DNA of 64,000 nucleotides from assembly GCA_021325235.1 (NCBI GenBank), contig JAJPHN010000029.1, positions 248,001 to 312,000 on the forward strand. The letters are read 5' to 3'. A model generated the notes under the pieces. That model saw nothing but the letters and a program-made list of their open reading frames with translations. It searched no databases and had not been told where the DNA came from. The DNA is from Terriglobia bacterium. GTDB taxonomy: Bacteria; Acidobacteriota; Terriglobia; Bryobacterales; Bryobacteraceae. A program made the position numbers and the translations under genes. Below, piece by piece: positions 51,809 through 60,550 of this stretch; within the stretch, counting starts at the first letter, position 1, and every line of letters begins with the position of its first letter.

Positions 51809-52726
51809 TCACTTGTAACAGAAAATATTCCGCGCAGCCAGGCTTTCGGCGGCATCGAGTACATCCCGCGCACGCAGAACAACCACGTCGAGCGTCCCCG
51901 TTCGCGCGGCCTTCCACTTTCCGCCACGCTGCAGCTCCATAAACAGTGGCGTCAAGGTGCGCCGGCGGGATACTTCGGGATCGTACAGGCGCATCGGCGG
52001 GCTCTGTGCGACAACTCCGCCGGATCGGTACGCTAGCGAAAAGCGCTCTTGAGTAAACGGACTGAACGGCATGCGCGGCTCGAGCAGCTCTTCAATGAAA
52101 TGGAAGTAACTGAGAGTGGCCGGGCTCGCCCCGGCAAAAACGATCTTCACCTTCCGCTCGGCAAATTGCTCGAATGGCGAGCGCTTCCCGCACGGCGTAT
52201 CTGCTTCCAGATGCGTACCGATCCAGCTCCGGGCATCAGCACTCTTCACAGCCAGAGAATGCGTCGGGTGGATACTCCGCTCCACCTGCGGAAAGCGGCG
52301 GAACACTTCGCTGATTAATCCCGTGCGAGAAGGCGTTCGCTTCGGGTCGAATACAGCGCCGCTCCGGGCGTACTCAACCGCGCTGCCCTCGAACGAAAAC
52401 GTGGGCATGAGAATCGCCCCGTCGCCACCGGCAGCCTCCAAAAAGCTTCGGACGATCTCCGCCACACTGCCTCGAAAGCCCGCAAAGCCGGTCATTCCGC
52501 TGTGTACGCAAATTGCGTCGCCCGGCTCGATTCCGCAGTCGCGCAGCACATCCACCAACTGCGTCGCCCCGAAGCCGCGAAAGCGCCGCAGGAATTTCGT
52601 TCGAAATTCTCGATAGGGTTTTCGAAGCTGTTGTTTGGCCGGCGCGATCAGGTTAGTAAACAAAAAAGATCCGCGGCGTTCGGCTCCCGCAGTAAAAGCG
52701 CGTCCACCAAAAACTTCGTCGCCCAA
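51809..52726 (-). CDS. AAC(3)-family (YokD/FrbF-like) N-acyltransferase
   Basis: 305 aa. Family marks: GDAICVHSGMTGFAGFRGSV (~69-88), LMPTFSFEGSAVEYARSG (~106-123), RSIHPTHSLAVKSADARSW (~150-168) containing the catalytic His, and DTPCGKRSPFEQFAERKVKI (~176-195). This family includes aminoglycoside 3-N-acetyltransferases but also acyltransferases for antibiotics, sugars and surface glycans. The start is uncertain: ATG-like start at 52726 gives a 79-bp overlap with the upstream gene, while TTG at 52663 would cut it to 16 bp. A resistance role is not supported by context. Confidence 0.88.
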   Translation of the reverse strand: MGDEVFGGRAFTAGAERRGSFLFTNLIAPAKQQLRKPYREFRTKFLRRFRGFGATQLVDVLRDCGIEPGDAICVHSGMTGFAGFRGSVAEIVRSFLEAAGGDGAILMPTFSFEGSAVEYARSGAVFDPKRTPSRTGLISEVFRRFPQVERSIHPTHSLAVKSADARSWIGTHLEADTPCGKRSPFEQFAERKVKIVFAGASPATLSYFHFIEELLEPRMPFSPFTQERFSLAYRSGGVVAQSPPMRLYDPEVSRRRTLTPLFMELQRGGKWKAARTGTLDVVVLRARDVLDAAESLAARNIFCYK

Positions 52727-53847
52727 TTCAACACTTTATAGCGTCCGTATTCAGCCGAAACCGGCCACGATCCGGCAACTCCACCCCGTAGCGCCGGATC
52801 CGCGTTTGCAATGTCGTGCCGCGCCATCAGATACCGATTGGCACGCTCCGCCGCTTGGCCGAAAGCCGCGTCTCCGGTCAGTTTTTCGAGAGCCGACCAG
52901 ACAATCGAAGTTTGCGCCGTCCCGGTCAGGCACGCCCAGTTCACCGTCCCTCGAAAATTGCTCTCAATCGCGCCCGGAATAAATCCGTCCGGATGCATGA
53001 CGCCCGCCAGCGATCGCGCCGTTTTCTCCGCTGCGTCGATAAACTCACGACGCTTACTGAGCGTACCGATCCCGATCAATCCCTGCATCGTGTACGCGAT
53101 CGTATGCAGCAGAGGACGGTGCGGATTTGTGAGGCAGCAATCGGGAAACCAGCCATTCGGATGCTGCTGCGAAACCGTAAACTCTGCGTTCCGAACAGCT
53201 GCCTGTAGATACTCGCACTGCCCCAGGCTTCTGCCCATGCGCGCCAGTCCCCACGCGGCTTTCACGTTGTAGAGCGTGCTCTCGGCTCGCGCGAATTGCG
53301 AATTGCCCCGGCGCCACGTGCCGTCCTCATCCTGCATCTCCATCAGCCATCGCGCCGCACGTGCGCCCGAGCAGCGAAATAGTTCACAACCAGTCTCGTC
53401 ATAGAGCGCCGACCAGCCAAGCAGCACCATTCCAGTGTTGAAAATAGCCGGCGTGGGCTGGCGATTGTACATTCCACCCATCACGGCTCCCGATTCGAGT
53501 TGCACCGCCGATTCCCACTCGCCCATCTCGACCGCCCGTGAGCGAAATTCGTCCCTCTTCAAATAGCGGCACAGCGCCAGGAAGGTTGGAATGATATATC
53601 CCGTCGTTTCCGGATAACTCGGCAAGAATCCATTTCCGAAATCCGCTCCGTATGAGACGCCCCGGTCTGCCCCGGCATCCTGCGCCCGCACGAGCCATTC
53701 GGCTGCTTCTCGAATGTGCGTCTGAGGCTCAAAATTGTTGTGTCTCGGCTGGTATAGCGCGCCTTTGCGTATTCGTTCTTGTGTTTCTTCTAACGGTGCA
53801 CGAAGAAGCCGCACCAGTGTTTTCGTTTTGTGAGTGAGATCCAGCAT
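52648..53847 (-). CDS. Alpha/alpha-toroid (terpene cyclase/prenyltransferase-like) protein
   Basis: 399 aa, no signal peptide. Repeated helical units with QDEDGTW (~170), the QW-like pattern seen in terpene cyclases, QQHPNGWFPDCC (~227) and HPDGFIPGAIE (~283), plus many aromatic residues; overall this resembles an (alpha/alpha)6 barrel of the cyclase or glycosidase type. The DxDD or DxxTE cyclase acid motifs are absent, so cyclase activity is unlikely; a glycan-active barrel is possible. It is followed by the AAC(3)-like gene (overlapping), and the pair may modify a polysaccharide. Confidence 0.8.
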   Translation of the reverse strand: MLDLTHKTKTLVRLLRAPLEETQERIRKGALYQPRHNNFEPQTHIREAAEWLVRAQDAGADRGVSYGADFGNGFLPSYPETTGYIIPTFLALCRYLKRDEFRSRAVEMGEWESAVQLESGAVMGGMYNRQPTPAIFNTGMVLLGWSALYDETGCELFRCSGARAARWLMEMQDEDGTWRRGNSQFARAESTLYNVKAAWGLARMGRSLGQCEYLQAAVRNAEFTVSQQHPNGWFPDCCLTNPHRPLLHTIAYTMQGLIGIGTLSKRREFIDAAEKTARSLAGVMHPDGFIPGAIESNFRGTVNWACLTGTAQTSIVWSALEKLTGDAAFGQAAERANRYLMARHDIANADPALRGGVAGSWPVSAEYGRYKVLNWATKFLVDALLLREPNAADLFCLLT

Positions 53848-53960
53848 CGCCCAGCCGCTTCCGGCGAAACAGCTCTATAAGCAAGCTATTCGGGGAAAGC
53901 GGCCGGGCGAAACTCGCGAAATACCGCGCGTACTTCTAAGCGTGTAAAACTATGTGCGAA

Positions 53961-54902
53961 CTATTTCTGGCTATTCGGAGCGGTTCGAAACACGAAATTT
54001 GTTTTGCCTTCCTTCACTGTGTAGTCGGCAGGTACTTCGAACAGGCTGGGCGACGGCTCTGCTCGCGCAAGACCGGTCAGCTGATACGTCGTCTCGCCCA
54101 TCCGCGGATCGTTCACCTTGCTCATGAGCAGCACCTTCAGCTCGGGCGAGTACCAGGTCTCGCTGGTGATGACAATCGGCTGAACATTGCCGATTTTTCC
54201 CGCGGGTATGGTCCGCGTCACGCGCGTTCCTTGCGCCTTCACACCTTCGATCGTCTGCACCCCCAGATCGGTCTTGCTCACCTGCGAGTTGCTGTCCGCG
54301 TCAAGCTTCACCACCGGCCCATCCGCTTTCGCCGGAACAGTCGAGGAGTAAAAGAACACTTTCTGGTTGCCCGAGGGTGGAGGCAGCGGAGGCAAACCGG
54401 GAGCCGCCATGGCCACCGCTCCTGACTCGGCTCCGCGCTTGGCGGCCTTGACGGCATCGTCCGGCGTCTTCACCGGCCCGAACGGCATCTTCATGGCGGT
54501 CTTTGTCCGCGGATCAAGCGTCCAGTGCACTCCTGCCACCGGATCCTCGATAAAGGTCAGGTGCGGCGTCTCACCCTGGCTTCCTTCGAGGGCCGGCAGC
54601 GCCTCATCGCGGCGAACGCGTCCCTGGCTATCCCGAGCGACCGTTCCGGTCGTAGTCTGTTCGATCCGATTACCATCCGCCAGGATCTGCACACGCTGCG
54701 TTTCAACCGTGGCCGAGTACGGCGCGCCCGCGATATTCGTGGTCGGGCCGGCAAGCGCGGCAGTAATGCCGATCGGCCCGAACTCGGCATAGTTTAAGGT
54801 TTGAATCAGTACCGGCGCTTTCCCGTCGGGTGCCGGTGCAGTGGTAGTCTGAGCCGCCAGAACGCCGGCGCACCCCGCGAATGTCAAAACGAGTTTATAC
54901 AT
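53961..54902 (-). CDS. Secreted protein of the sigma module family (copy 1)
   Basis: 313 aa from ATG 54902, giving signal peptide YKLVLTFAGCAGVLAAQ. No known domain, but it is clearly related to the protein at 61760-62524: AGAPYSATVET (cf. AGEPYSANITT), FIEDPVAGVHW (cf. FLTDPVAGYSY), RTIPAGKIGNVQPIVITSE (cf. HTLPAGTIGNAQPIVDKSE), KVNDPRMGETTYQLTGLARA and PSPSLFEVPADYTV. Copy 1 carries an extra Ala/Pro-rich insert (~165-200). It follows its own anti-sigma and ECF sigma genes (44-bp gap), so it is probably their main product or target. Function unknown. Confidence 0.82.
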   Translation of the reverse strand: MYKLVLTFAGCAGVLAAQTTTAPAPDGKAPVLIQTLNYAEFGPIGITAALAGPTTNIAGAPYSATVETQRVQILADGNRIEQTTTGTVARDSQGRVRRDEALPALEGSQGETPHLTFIEDPVAGVHWTLDPRTKTAMKMPFGPVKTPDDAVKAAKRGAESGAVAMAAPGLPPLPPPSGNQKVFFYSSTVPAKADGPVVKLDADSNSQVSKTDLGVQTIEGVKAQGTRVTRTIPAGKIGNVQPIVITSETWYSPELKVLLMSKVNDPRMGETTYQLTGLARAEPSPSLFEVPADYTVKEGKTNFVFRTAPNSQK

Positions 54903-54946
54903 CTGTCCCTCCTTCAGCACACACTTGAAAAAACCGCGATTGAGTC

Positions 54947-55333
54947 TTACTGATCGAAGCGAACGGCCCGCGCCATCCCGTCCTGTCCGACCAGCAAATC
55001 GGCGTCGACCGGACCGGCGTCGGATTGCAAACGTACCCGTACGATCACGCCGCTTTCGAGCGGAACGTCGCTCTGTCCATATGGAAGCGGCACGAACGGA
55101 TTCGAATGGGCGATGGGCGCGCGCCGGACCTCTCGTGAGCCATGCGACACGACCGCCCCCGCGGCCAGGATCAGGCAAGCCGCTGCCGCAGCCAGCAACC
55201 ATTTCATCCTCCGTGCCCGCCTGTGCGCTCGAAATCCTCGCCGCAATTTTTCTTCAACCGCCGGCGGCGCTTCCGCTGGCGATCCCTCTGCCAGATCCTT
55301 CAGTGCTCGCCTTAACTCAATCTCGTTACTCAT
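54947..55333 (-). CDS. Membrane anti-sigma-like protein (copy 1)
   Basis: 128 aa. A cytoplasmic N-terminus (IELRRALKDLAEGSPAEAPP), a basic stretch RAHRRARR, one membrane helix (WLLAAAAACLILAAGAVV, ~45-62) and a periplasmic C-terminal domain. There is no H-x3-C-x2-C zinc motif, unlike copy 2. The C-terminal domain FVPLPYGQSDVPLESGVIVR ... ADLLVGQDGMARAVRF resembles the C-terminal part of the anti-sigma at 61105 (FIALPYSDPALPLNASRIVE ... ANVLLGIDGQPLGIDV). Starts 9 bp after the sigma stop. Likely holds the sigma factor at the membrane. Confidence 0.8.
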   Translation of the reverse strand: MSNEIELRRALKDLAEGSPAEAPPAVEEKLRRGFRAHRRARRMKWLLAAAAACLILAAGAVVSHGSREVRRAPIAHSNPFVPLPYGQSDVPLESGVIVRVRLQSDAGPVDADLLVGQDGMARAVRFDQ

Positions 55334-55342
55334 ACAAAATCG

Positions 55343-55897
55343 TCACTTCCGGCATACTTCTACCGGGCTCCGGCGCACCTTCGCAAGCAGCAGCGCCCGC
55401 GCTCGATGCAGCCGCGAGCGCACCGTCCCCACAGGACATCGCAACCGCTCGGCTGCCGCTTCATAACTCATCTCTTCCATGTCGCACAGCACCAGCACTT
55501 CCCGATAGTTGGGCGGCAACGACAGAATCGCCTCCCGCAGCTTCGCCAAATCCTGCTCACGCTCGAGATCCGGCCCAGGCACATCTAACGGAATCGCAAT
55601 CTGCAGCGCTGCCGCTTGTCTCAACCTTCCGCGCACCTGATTGCGCGCGCTGCCGATCAGATACGCTTCGAGCGAGCCGCGCGCCGCATCATACTGCGAT
55701 GACCTTCCCAGCAGTCCGAGAAAAACCTCCTGTACCACTTCTTCCGCCGTCTCGCGGCTGCCGGACATATGCAGGGCAAAACGATAGACTGCTCCCTGAT
55801 GCCGCCGGTACAGCATCACGAATGCCTCCTCGCTGCCTCGCGAAACGGCGTGGAGCAGTTCCTGATCGCTCGCTTCTCTATCGCTATCGTTTTTCAC
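55343..55897 (-). CDS. ECF-family sigma factor (module copy 1)
   Basis: 184 aa, GTG start. Region 2: EEAFVMLYRRHQGAVYRFAL, GSRETAEEVVQEVFLGLLGR and YLIGSARNQVRGRL (~20-95); region 4: LPPNYREVLVLCDMEEMSYE followed by AAERLRCPVGTVRSRLHRAR (~127-166). Heads the operon sigma / anti-sigma / secreted protein. Upstream at 55940-55917 (minus strand) lies GGAAC-N15-CGTTA, which resembles ECF promoters and would give autoregulation. Divergent from the ADOP permease. Confidence 0.93.
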   Translation of the reverse strand: MKNDSDREASDQELLHAVSRGSEEAFVMLYRRHQGAVYRFALHMSGSRETAEEVVQEVFLGLLGRSSQYDAARGSLEAYLIGSARNQVRGRLRQAAALQIAIPLDVPGPDLEREQDLAKLREAILSLPPNYREVLVLCDMEEMSYEAAAERLRCPVGTVRSRLHRARALLLAKVRRSPVEVCRK

Positions 55898-55916
55898 GCC
55901 GCCTTCATCTCGTATT

Positions 55917-55940
55917 AACGCGCCGCACTCAAAAAGTTCC
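55917..55940 (-). promoter_or_regulatory. Candidate autoregulated ECF promoter of sigma module 1
   Basis: Minus strand GGAAC at 55940-55936, 15-bp spacer starting TTTTT, then CGTTA from 55920. This is the general form of ECF-dependent promoters (GGAAC / CGTT). The predicted start would be about 10-15 bp before the GTG. Inference from motif only. Confidence 0.45.
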
Positions 55941-55958
55941 GCAAGAAATGAACTTTTT
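55931..55958. repeat. Perfect 9-bp inverted repeat between sigma 1 and the ADOP permease
   Basis: AAAAAGTTC (55931-55939) and GAACTTTTT (55950-55958) with a 10-nt spacer. Each arm holds a GAAC-type -35 facing outward, so the dyad may be two back-to-back -35 elements or an operator for both genes. Confidence 0.55.
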
Positions 55959-55985
55959 CCATCGCACGCTTCGTAATCCCCTCAT

Positions 55986-58457
55986 ATGGGTTCTGTTGCT
56001 TCGCAGCTCCGGCAGGTCTTTCGGCGTCTCGGGCGCGCTCCGGTGTTCACGATTGTGGCCGTTATCACCCTCGCTCTCGGTATCGGCGCCAACGTCGCCA
56101 TCTTCAGCGTCCTCGATACCGTGCTGCTGAAGCCGCTGCCGTATCCTCAGCCCGACCGCCTGATCGGGCTCTGGGAACGTGCTCCCGGTATCGACCTGGG
56201 CGCCGGAGATATCAACATGTCTGCCTCGCTCTATTTCACCTACCGCGAGGAGAACCACACATTTCAGAACCTCGGCATCTACACCGGCAACAGCGTCAGC
56301 GTGACCGGCATGGGCGAGCCCGAGCAGGTACACTCCATGCTCGTCACCTGGGACGTTTTCCCCACGCTCGGCGTGCGCCCGTTTCTCGGCCGCGGCTTTA
56401 CCCAGAAAGACGATACACCCAAAAATCCCGAAACCGTGATCCTCAGCTACGGCTACTGGCAGCGCCGCTTCGCAGGCGACTCGGGCGTCATCGGCCGCCG
56501 TATTTTGATCGACGGCAAGGCCAAAGAGCTCATCGGCGTGTTGCCAAAAGATTTCCGCTTCCTCGATGGCGATTTCTCGCTCTTTGAGCCCTTCCAATTT
56601 GACCGCAGCAAAACCTATCTCGGCAATTTCAGCTACGACGGCGTCGCGCGTCTCAAACCGGGCGTAACTCCCGCCCAGGCGCATGCCGATGTGGCGCGCA
56701 TGATCCCGCTTTCCTTCCGCAAATTCCAGCCGCCTCCGGGCTTCGATGTCAAGCTTTTCGAAGACGCGCATTTTTCACCTGTCATAAAGCCGTTTAAGGA
56801 CACCCTGGTCGGCGATATCGGGACCGCACTGTGGGTCTTAATGGGCACCATCGGTATGGTGCTGCTGATCGCCTGTGCGAACGTGGCGAACCTGCTGCTG
56901 GTGCGAGTGGAAGCGCGTCATCGCGAGCTGCTGATTCGCGCTGCGCTCGGGGCGGGGAAGGCGCGTATCGCCGGTGAACTGCTGGTCGAGAGCATTACCC
57001 TCGCGATTCTGGGCGGTGTGGCCGGCATCGCACTCGCTTTCGGAGCACTGCGACTATTGGTCTGGCTGGCGCCTTCGGGCATTCCGCGTCTCGACCAGAT
57101 CGCCATCAACCTGCCTGTGCTCTTATTTGCTCTCGCCGTTTCGATTTTTACCGGACTGCTCTTCGGTTCCGTTCCGGTCTTCAAATACGCTGGGGTTCGC
57201 CCCGGCACCGGACTTCGCGAGGGTGGCCGCGGCGCCAGCCAGAGCCGCGAACGTCATCGCGCGCGCAATGTCCTCGTCGTGGTGCAGGTCGCCCTAGCGC
57301 TCGTCCTCCTGGTCAGCTCGGCGCTCATGATCCGCACCTTTCGCGCTCTCACCAATCTCAAGCTTGGCTTCGTTCCCCAAAATGTGCAGACCTTCGAAGT
57401 CTCTATTCCTGACGCGCAGGTTGCCAAGCCGGAACAGGTGCTGCGCATGGAAAACGACATACTGGACAGGCTGCGGCAGATCCCGGGCGTCCAATCCGCC
57501 GCGCTCACCACTTCGCTGCCCACCACCGATGCGGGCTCTCACGACGTGGCTTACGCGCGCGACCATACCTATCGACCCGGCCAGATTCCGCCGATTCGCC
57601 ACTACATCTTTGTTTCCCCCCGTCTCCAGGCTACGCTCGGAACACCTCTGGTCGCCGGACGCGATTTCACCTGGAACGAAATTTACCAGCGGGTTCCGGT
57701 TGCCATGATTTCGGAAAACTTTGCGCGCGAATACTGGGGTAAGCCTGCCAATGCTCTGCATAAACAAATACGCGAGGGAATGAACGACTCCTGGCGCGAG
57801 ATCGTCGGCGTCGTAGCCGATGCTCACGATCGCGACCTCACCAAACCGGCTGGAACCGTCCTGTACCTGCCGCCGCTGCTCGATAACTTCTGGGGCGATA
57901 AGGAATCCATTCGCCGCACGCTTACTTTCGTCGTCCGCACGCCCCGCGCCGGTTCCGAGTCTTTTCTCAAAGAAGTCCGCGCGGCGGTTTGGGCCATCAA
58001 TCCGAATCTCCCGCTCGCCGAAGTGCGAACGCTCGAAGAGATTTACCGCAAGTCGTTAGCGCGCACCTCCTTCACGCTTGTCATGCTCGGTATCGCCGCC
58101 GCCATGGCCTTGCTGCTCGGCATGGTCGGCATCTACGGCGTTATTGCCTACTCCGTTTCCGAGCGCCGCCGTGAGATCGGCATTCGCATGGCGCTCGGCG
58201 CACGCCGCGAGCAGCTCGCGGGCATGTTCATGCGGCATGCGCTCCTGCTAACCGGCACCGGTGCTCTGATCGGTGCTGCCGCGGCATTTGCTGGCATGCG
58301 CCTCATGTCATCTCTTCTCTTCGGTGTGAAAGCCAACGATCCGGCAACCTACGCGGCCGTTATCACCGGCCTGTTGCTCGTGGCAGCGCTGGCCAGCTAT
58401 CTTCCGTCGCGCCGCGCAGCAGCGGTCGACCCCGCCGAAGCCCTGCGCCTCGAATAA
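55986..58457 (+). CDS. ADOP-family ABC permease (acidobacterial duplicated orphan permease)
   Basis: 823 aa membrane protein with two MacB/FtsX-like halves. N-terminus LRQVFRRLGRAPVFTIVAVI and LALGIGANVAIFSVLDTVLL (~29-48), a MacB core domain (~55-260), three FtsX helices (~280-405), then a repeated core (~450-660) and a last block with MVGIYGVIAYSVSERRREIG and SRRAAAVDPAEALRLE at the end. ADOP proteins are numerous in acidobacteria and lack an adjacent ATPase, as here. Substrate unknown. Divergent from the sigma module and followed by a GH27 glycosidase. Confidence 0.93.
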   Translation: MGSVASQLRQVFRRLGRAPVFTIVAVITLALGIGANVAIFSVLDTVLLKPLPYPQPDRLIGLWERAPGIDLGAGDINMSASLYFTYREENHTFQNLGIYTGNSVSVTGMGEPEQVHSMLVTWDVFPTLGVRPFLGRGFTQKDDTPKNPETVILSYGYWQRRFAGDSGVIGRRILIDGKAKELIGVLPKDFRFLDGDFSLFEPFQFDRSKTYLGNFSYDGVARLKPGVTPAQAHADVARMIPLSFRKFQPPPGFDVKLFEDAHFSPVIKPFKDTLVGDIGTALWVLMGTIGMVLLIACANVANLLLVRVEARHRELLIRAALGAGKARIAGELLVESITLAILGGVAGIALAFGALRLLVWLAPSGIPRLDQIAINLPVLLFALAVSIFTGLLFGSVPVFKYAGVRPGTGLREGGRGASQSRERHRARNVLVVVQVALALVLLVSSALMIRTFRALTNLKLGFVPQNVQTFEVSIPDAQVAKPEQVLRMENDILDRLRQIPGVQSAALTTSLPTTDAGSHDVAYARDHTYRPGQIPPIRHYIFVSPRLQATLGTPLVAGRDFTWNEIYQRVPVAMISENFAREYWGKPANALHKQIREGMNDSWREIVGVVADAHDRDLTKPAGTVLYLPPLLDNFWGDKESIRRTLTFVVRTPRAGSESFLKEVRAAVWAINPNLPLAEVRTLEEIYRKSLARTSFTLVMLGIAAAMALLLGMVGIYGVIAYSVSERRREIGIRMALGARREQLAGMFMRHALLLTGTGALIGAAAAFAGMRLMSSLLFGVKANDPATYAAVITGLLLVAALASYLPSRRAAAVDPAEALRLE

Positions 58458-58488
58458 ACCCGCGGGCTGGTGCAGTATCTTGATTGAG

Positions 58489-59814
58489 ATGCTTCGCCGG
58501 CTCGCTGTATTCTCACTTCTGCTCACATCCCTGAGCGCTCAGCCCCCGCTCGCTCTTCATCCGCCCATGGGCTGGAACAGCTGGGACTCCTTCGGACTCA
58601 CTGTCACCGAGTCCGAATTCAAAGCCAACGCGCAATGGCTCGCCTCCAATCTCAAACAACACGGCTGGCAATACGTCGTCGTCGACGAAGGCTGGTATCT
58701 CAAGAATCCCGAAGCCAAGCCCGGTCAGTTCCAGTTCACGATGGGCCCGGATGGCCGCTATCTTCCCGCCGTGAATCGCTTCCCGTCTGCGGCCAGTGAC
58801 GCCGGTTTCAAACCGCTCGCCGATTACGTACATTCGCTCGGTCTCAAGTTCGGCATCCACATCATCCGAGGCATTCCGCGCGAGGCCGCCAAGCGCGACC
58901 TCCCCATCGCCGGTTCTCAATTCCGCGCTGCCGAGGCCGCGGACCAGTCCGATACCTGTTCCTGGAACGCCGATAACTACGGCGTGAAGTACACGCCCGC
59001 CGGGCAGGCTTACTACGATTCGCTCGCCAAGCTCTATGCAAGCTGGGGCCTCGACTTCATCAAGGTCGATTGCATCGCAGAGCCCTACAAAGGCGACGAA
59101 ATTCGCATGATCAGCGACGCGCTCCGCAAGAGCGGACGGCCCATCGTGCTCAGCCTCTCTCCCGGACCCGCGCCGCTCGACAAAGCTTCCGAGCTGCGCA
59201 CCGAGGCCAATCTGTGGCGCATCTCCGGCGACGTCTGGGATTCCTGGTCCCACGATCCAAAGATCGGATACGCACAGAGCCTCTCCGGTCAGTTTCCGGT
59301 AGCCGCCTCCTGGGCCCGTTACGTCGAACCCGACCACTGGCCCGATGCCGACATGCTGCCGATCGGTTATCTAGGACCGCGCCCTGGTGCCGGCGAGCCC
59401 CGCCAGACTCGCTTCACCCACGAAGAGCAGCGCACGCTGCTATCGCTTTGGTGCATCTTCCGCTCGCCGCTTTTCATGGGCGGCAATCTGACCAGAATGG
59501 ACGAGTGGACTCGCTCCGCGCTCACCAACGATGAACTGATAGCCGTCGATCAGCGCTCGAGCGGCGGCCATGAAATCACGCGCGACGCAAAGAAGGCGGT
59601 CTGGATCGCCAAAGACGTCAACGGCCGCGGCGCGTACGTGGCGCTTTTCAATCTCTCTGGATCACAGCAGACCCTCGAATATCCACTGCAGGCTCTCGGT
59701 GTCGGAACGTCAGTCCAGATCCGCGATGTCTGGGCAAAACGCGATCTCGGTCACGCCGACCAACTCAAAGCTTCGCTCGCGCCGCACGACGCCGCGCTGT
59801 TCCACATCTACTGA
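58489..59814 (+). CDS. Secreted GH27 alpha-galactosidase-like glycoside hydrolase
   Basis: 441 aa from ATG 58489 (a TTG at 58480 is also in frame). Signal peptide LRRLAVFSLLLTSLSA. The GH27 start PPMGWNSWDSFGL (~25-37), VVVDEGWYLKN (~66-76), DFIKVDCIAEPY with the nucleophile Asp (~190-201) and SGDVWDSW with the acid/base Asp (~245-252). The C-terminal ~80 residues are a beta-sandwich. It probably releases terminal alpha-galactose or a related sugar from plant or microbial polymers outside the cytoplasm. Same direction as the ADOP permease, 31 bp after it. Confidence 0.93.
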   Translation: MLRRLAVFSLLLTSLSAQPPLALHPPMGWNSWDSFGLTVTESEFKANAQWLASNLKQHGWQYVVVDEGWYLKNPEAKPGQFQFTMGPDGRYLPAVNRFPSAASDAGFKPLADYVHSLGLKFGIHIIRGIPREAAKRDLPIAGSQFRAAEAADQSDTCSWNADNYGVKYTPAGQAYYDSLAKLYASWGLDFIKVDCIAEPYKGDEIRMISDALRKSGRPIVLSLSPGPAPLDKASELRTEANLWRISGDVWDSWSHDPKIGYAQSLSGQFPVAASWARYVEPDHWPDADMLPIGYLGPRPGAGEPRQTRFTHEEQRTLLSLWCIFRSPLFMGGNLTRMDEWTRSALTNDELIAVDQRSSGGHEITRDAKKAVWIAKDVNGRGAYVALFNLSGSQQTLEYPLQALGVGTSVQIRDVWAKRDLGHADQLKASLAPHDAALFHIY

Positions 59815-59823
59815 GCTTGAGCC

Positions 59824-60354
59824 TCACCAGCCCTGCGCCACTCGCAAGCGCGTGATATGCGCCACATGATGCCGCCCATGCCATGCATACAGACCAAGGT
59901 TCCAGGCAAGCGTCAGCGTCCCCAGTTCCGGGTGCCGGAACGTGCGCTCAAACTGCTCTTCATCAAGCGAGCGCAGCAGCAGAACCCAGCGCCGGTGCAG
60001 GCAGTCGAGCAACGTCAACGACAGCTCGATCGGAGCCGATTTCGCATCTTCCAGCTCCGCCCAGGCCGCTTCCGCGTACGGCTTCACCACCGGATTGTCC
60101 TCTGTCAATGCAAGCCGAAAACGCGTATAGCTGTTTACATGACTATCGGGCAGATGATGCACGATCTGGCGGATGGTCCAGCCGCCCGGCCGGTAGCTCG
60201 TTGAAAGCTGCTCTTCATTTAGATCGGCCACCGCGCTGCGTAACTCCGCGGGCAGCCTCTCAATGTCTTCAATCCAGGCCAGGCGTTCGGCTTCTCCGAT
60301 TTTCGCCGGAGGACGATACCGCCCAATGGGATAACGGGAATCGGTTAGCGTCAT
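59824..60354 (-). CDS. DinB/YfiT-family putative metal-dependent hydrolase
   Basis: 176 aa four-helix bundle of the DinB superfamily, YfiT branch: RYPIGRYRPPAKI (~7-19), IRQIVHHLPDSHVNSYTRFR (~61-80) and YAWHGRHHVAHITRLR (~156-171) provide the metal-binding His set. Relatives include bacillithiol transferases; YfiT itself is annotated only as a metal-dependent hydrolase. Bacillithiol use is unproven here. Convergent with the GH27 gene and divergent from sigma module 2. Confidence 0.93.
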   Translation of the reverse strand: MTLTDSRYPIGRYRPPAKIGEAERLAWIEDIERLPAELRSAVADLNEEQLSTSYRPGGWTIRQIVHHLPDSHVNSYTRFRLALTEDNPVVKPYAEAAWAELEDAKSAPIELSLTLLDCLHRRWVLLLRSLDEEQFERTFRHPELGTLTLAWNLGLYAWHGRHHVAHITRLRVAQGW

Positions 60355-60460
60355 GAATATACAAGTCCTAAGGGCAAAAATCCGCGAAAATAAATACAGT
60401 GCGCCGCCGGAAAAAACCAGATGCCGCCTGTTCTTAATTCACATAGCATGCGAGACGGCA

Positions 60461-60523
60461 GGTCGCCAGCAAGCCTTCGTTCAACCCCTAGTGCAACTCC
60501 CCAACAGAAGCTTGCTGGCGGCC
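60461..60523 (+). repeat. 14-bp hairpin in the leader of sigma module 2
   Basis: GGTCGCCAGCAAGC at 60461-60474 pairs with GCTTGCTGGCGGCC at 60510-60523 (one G-T pair), with a 35-nt loop. It ends 27 bp before the sigma ATG at 60551. May be an RNA structure controlling translation, or a protein site. Confidence 0.5.
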
Positions 60524-60550
60524 CTCGCGTTCGGGCATGAGACAGAGCCA

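Noticed and set aside
51809-52726. Aminoglycoside resistance gene
   Set aside because: The family match is to AAC(3), but many members act on other amines; no resistance context or mobile element is present.
54925-56130. Pro/Ser-rich open frame of 401 codons on the plus strand
   Set aside because: Antisense to the sigma and anti-sigma genes; composition is typical of a shadow frame and it runs through the divergent promoter region.
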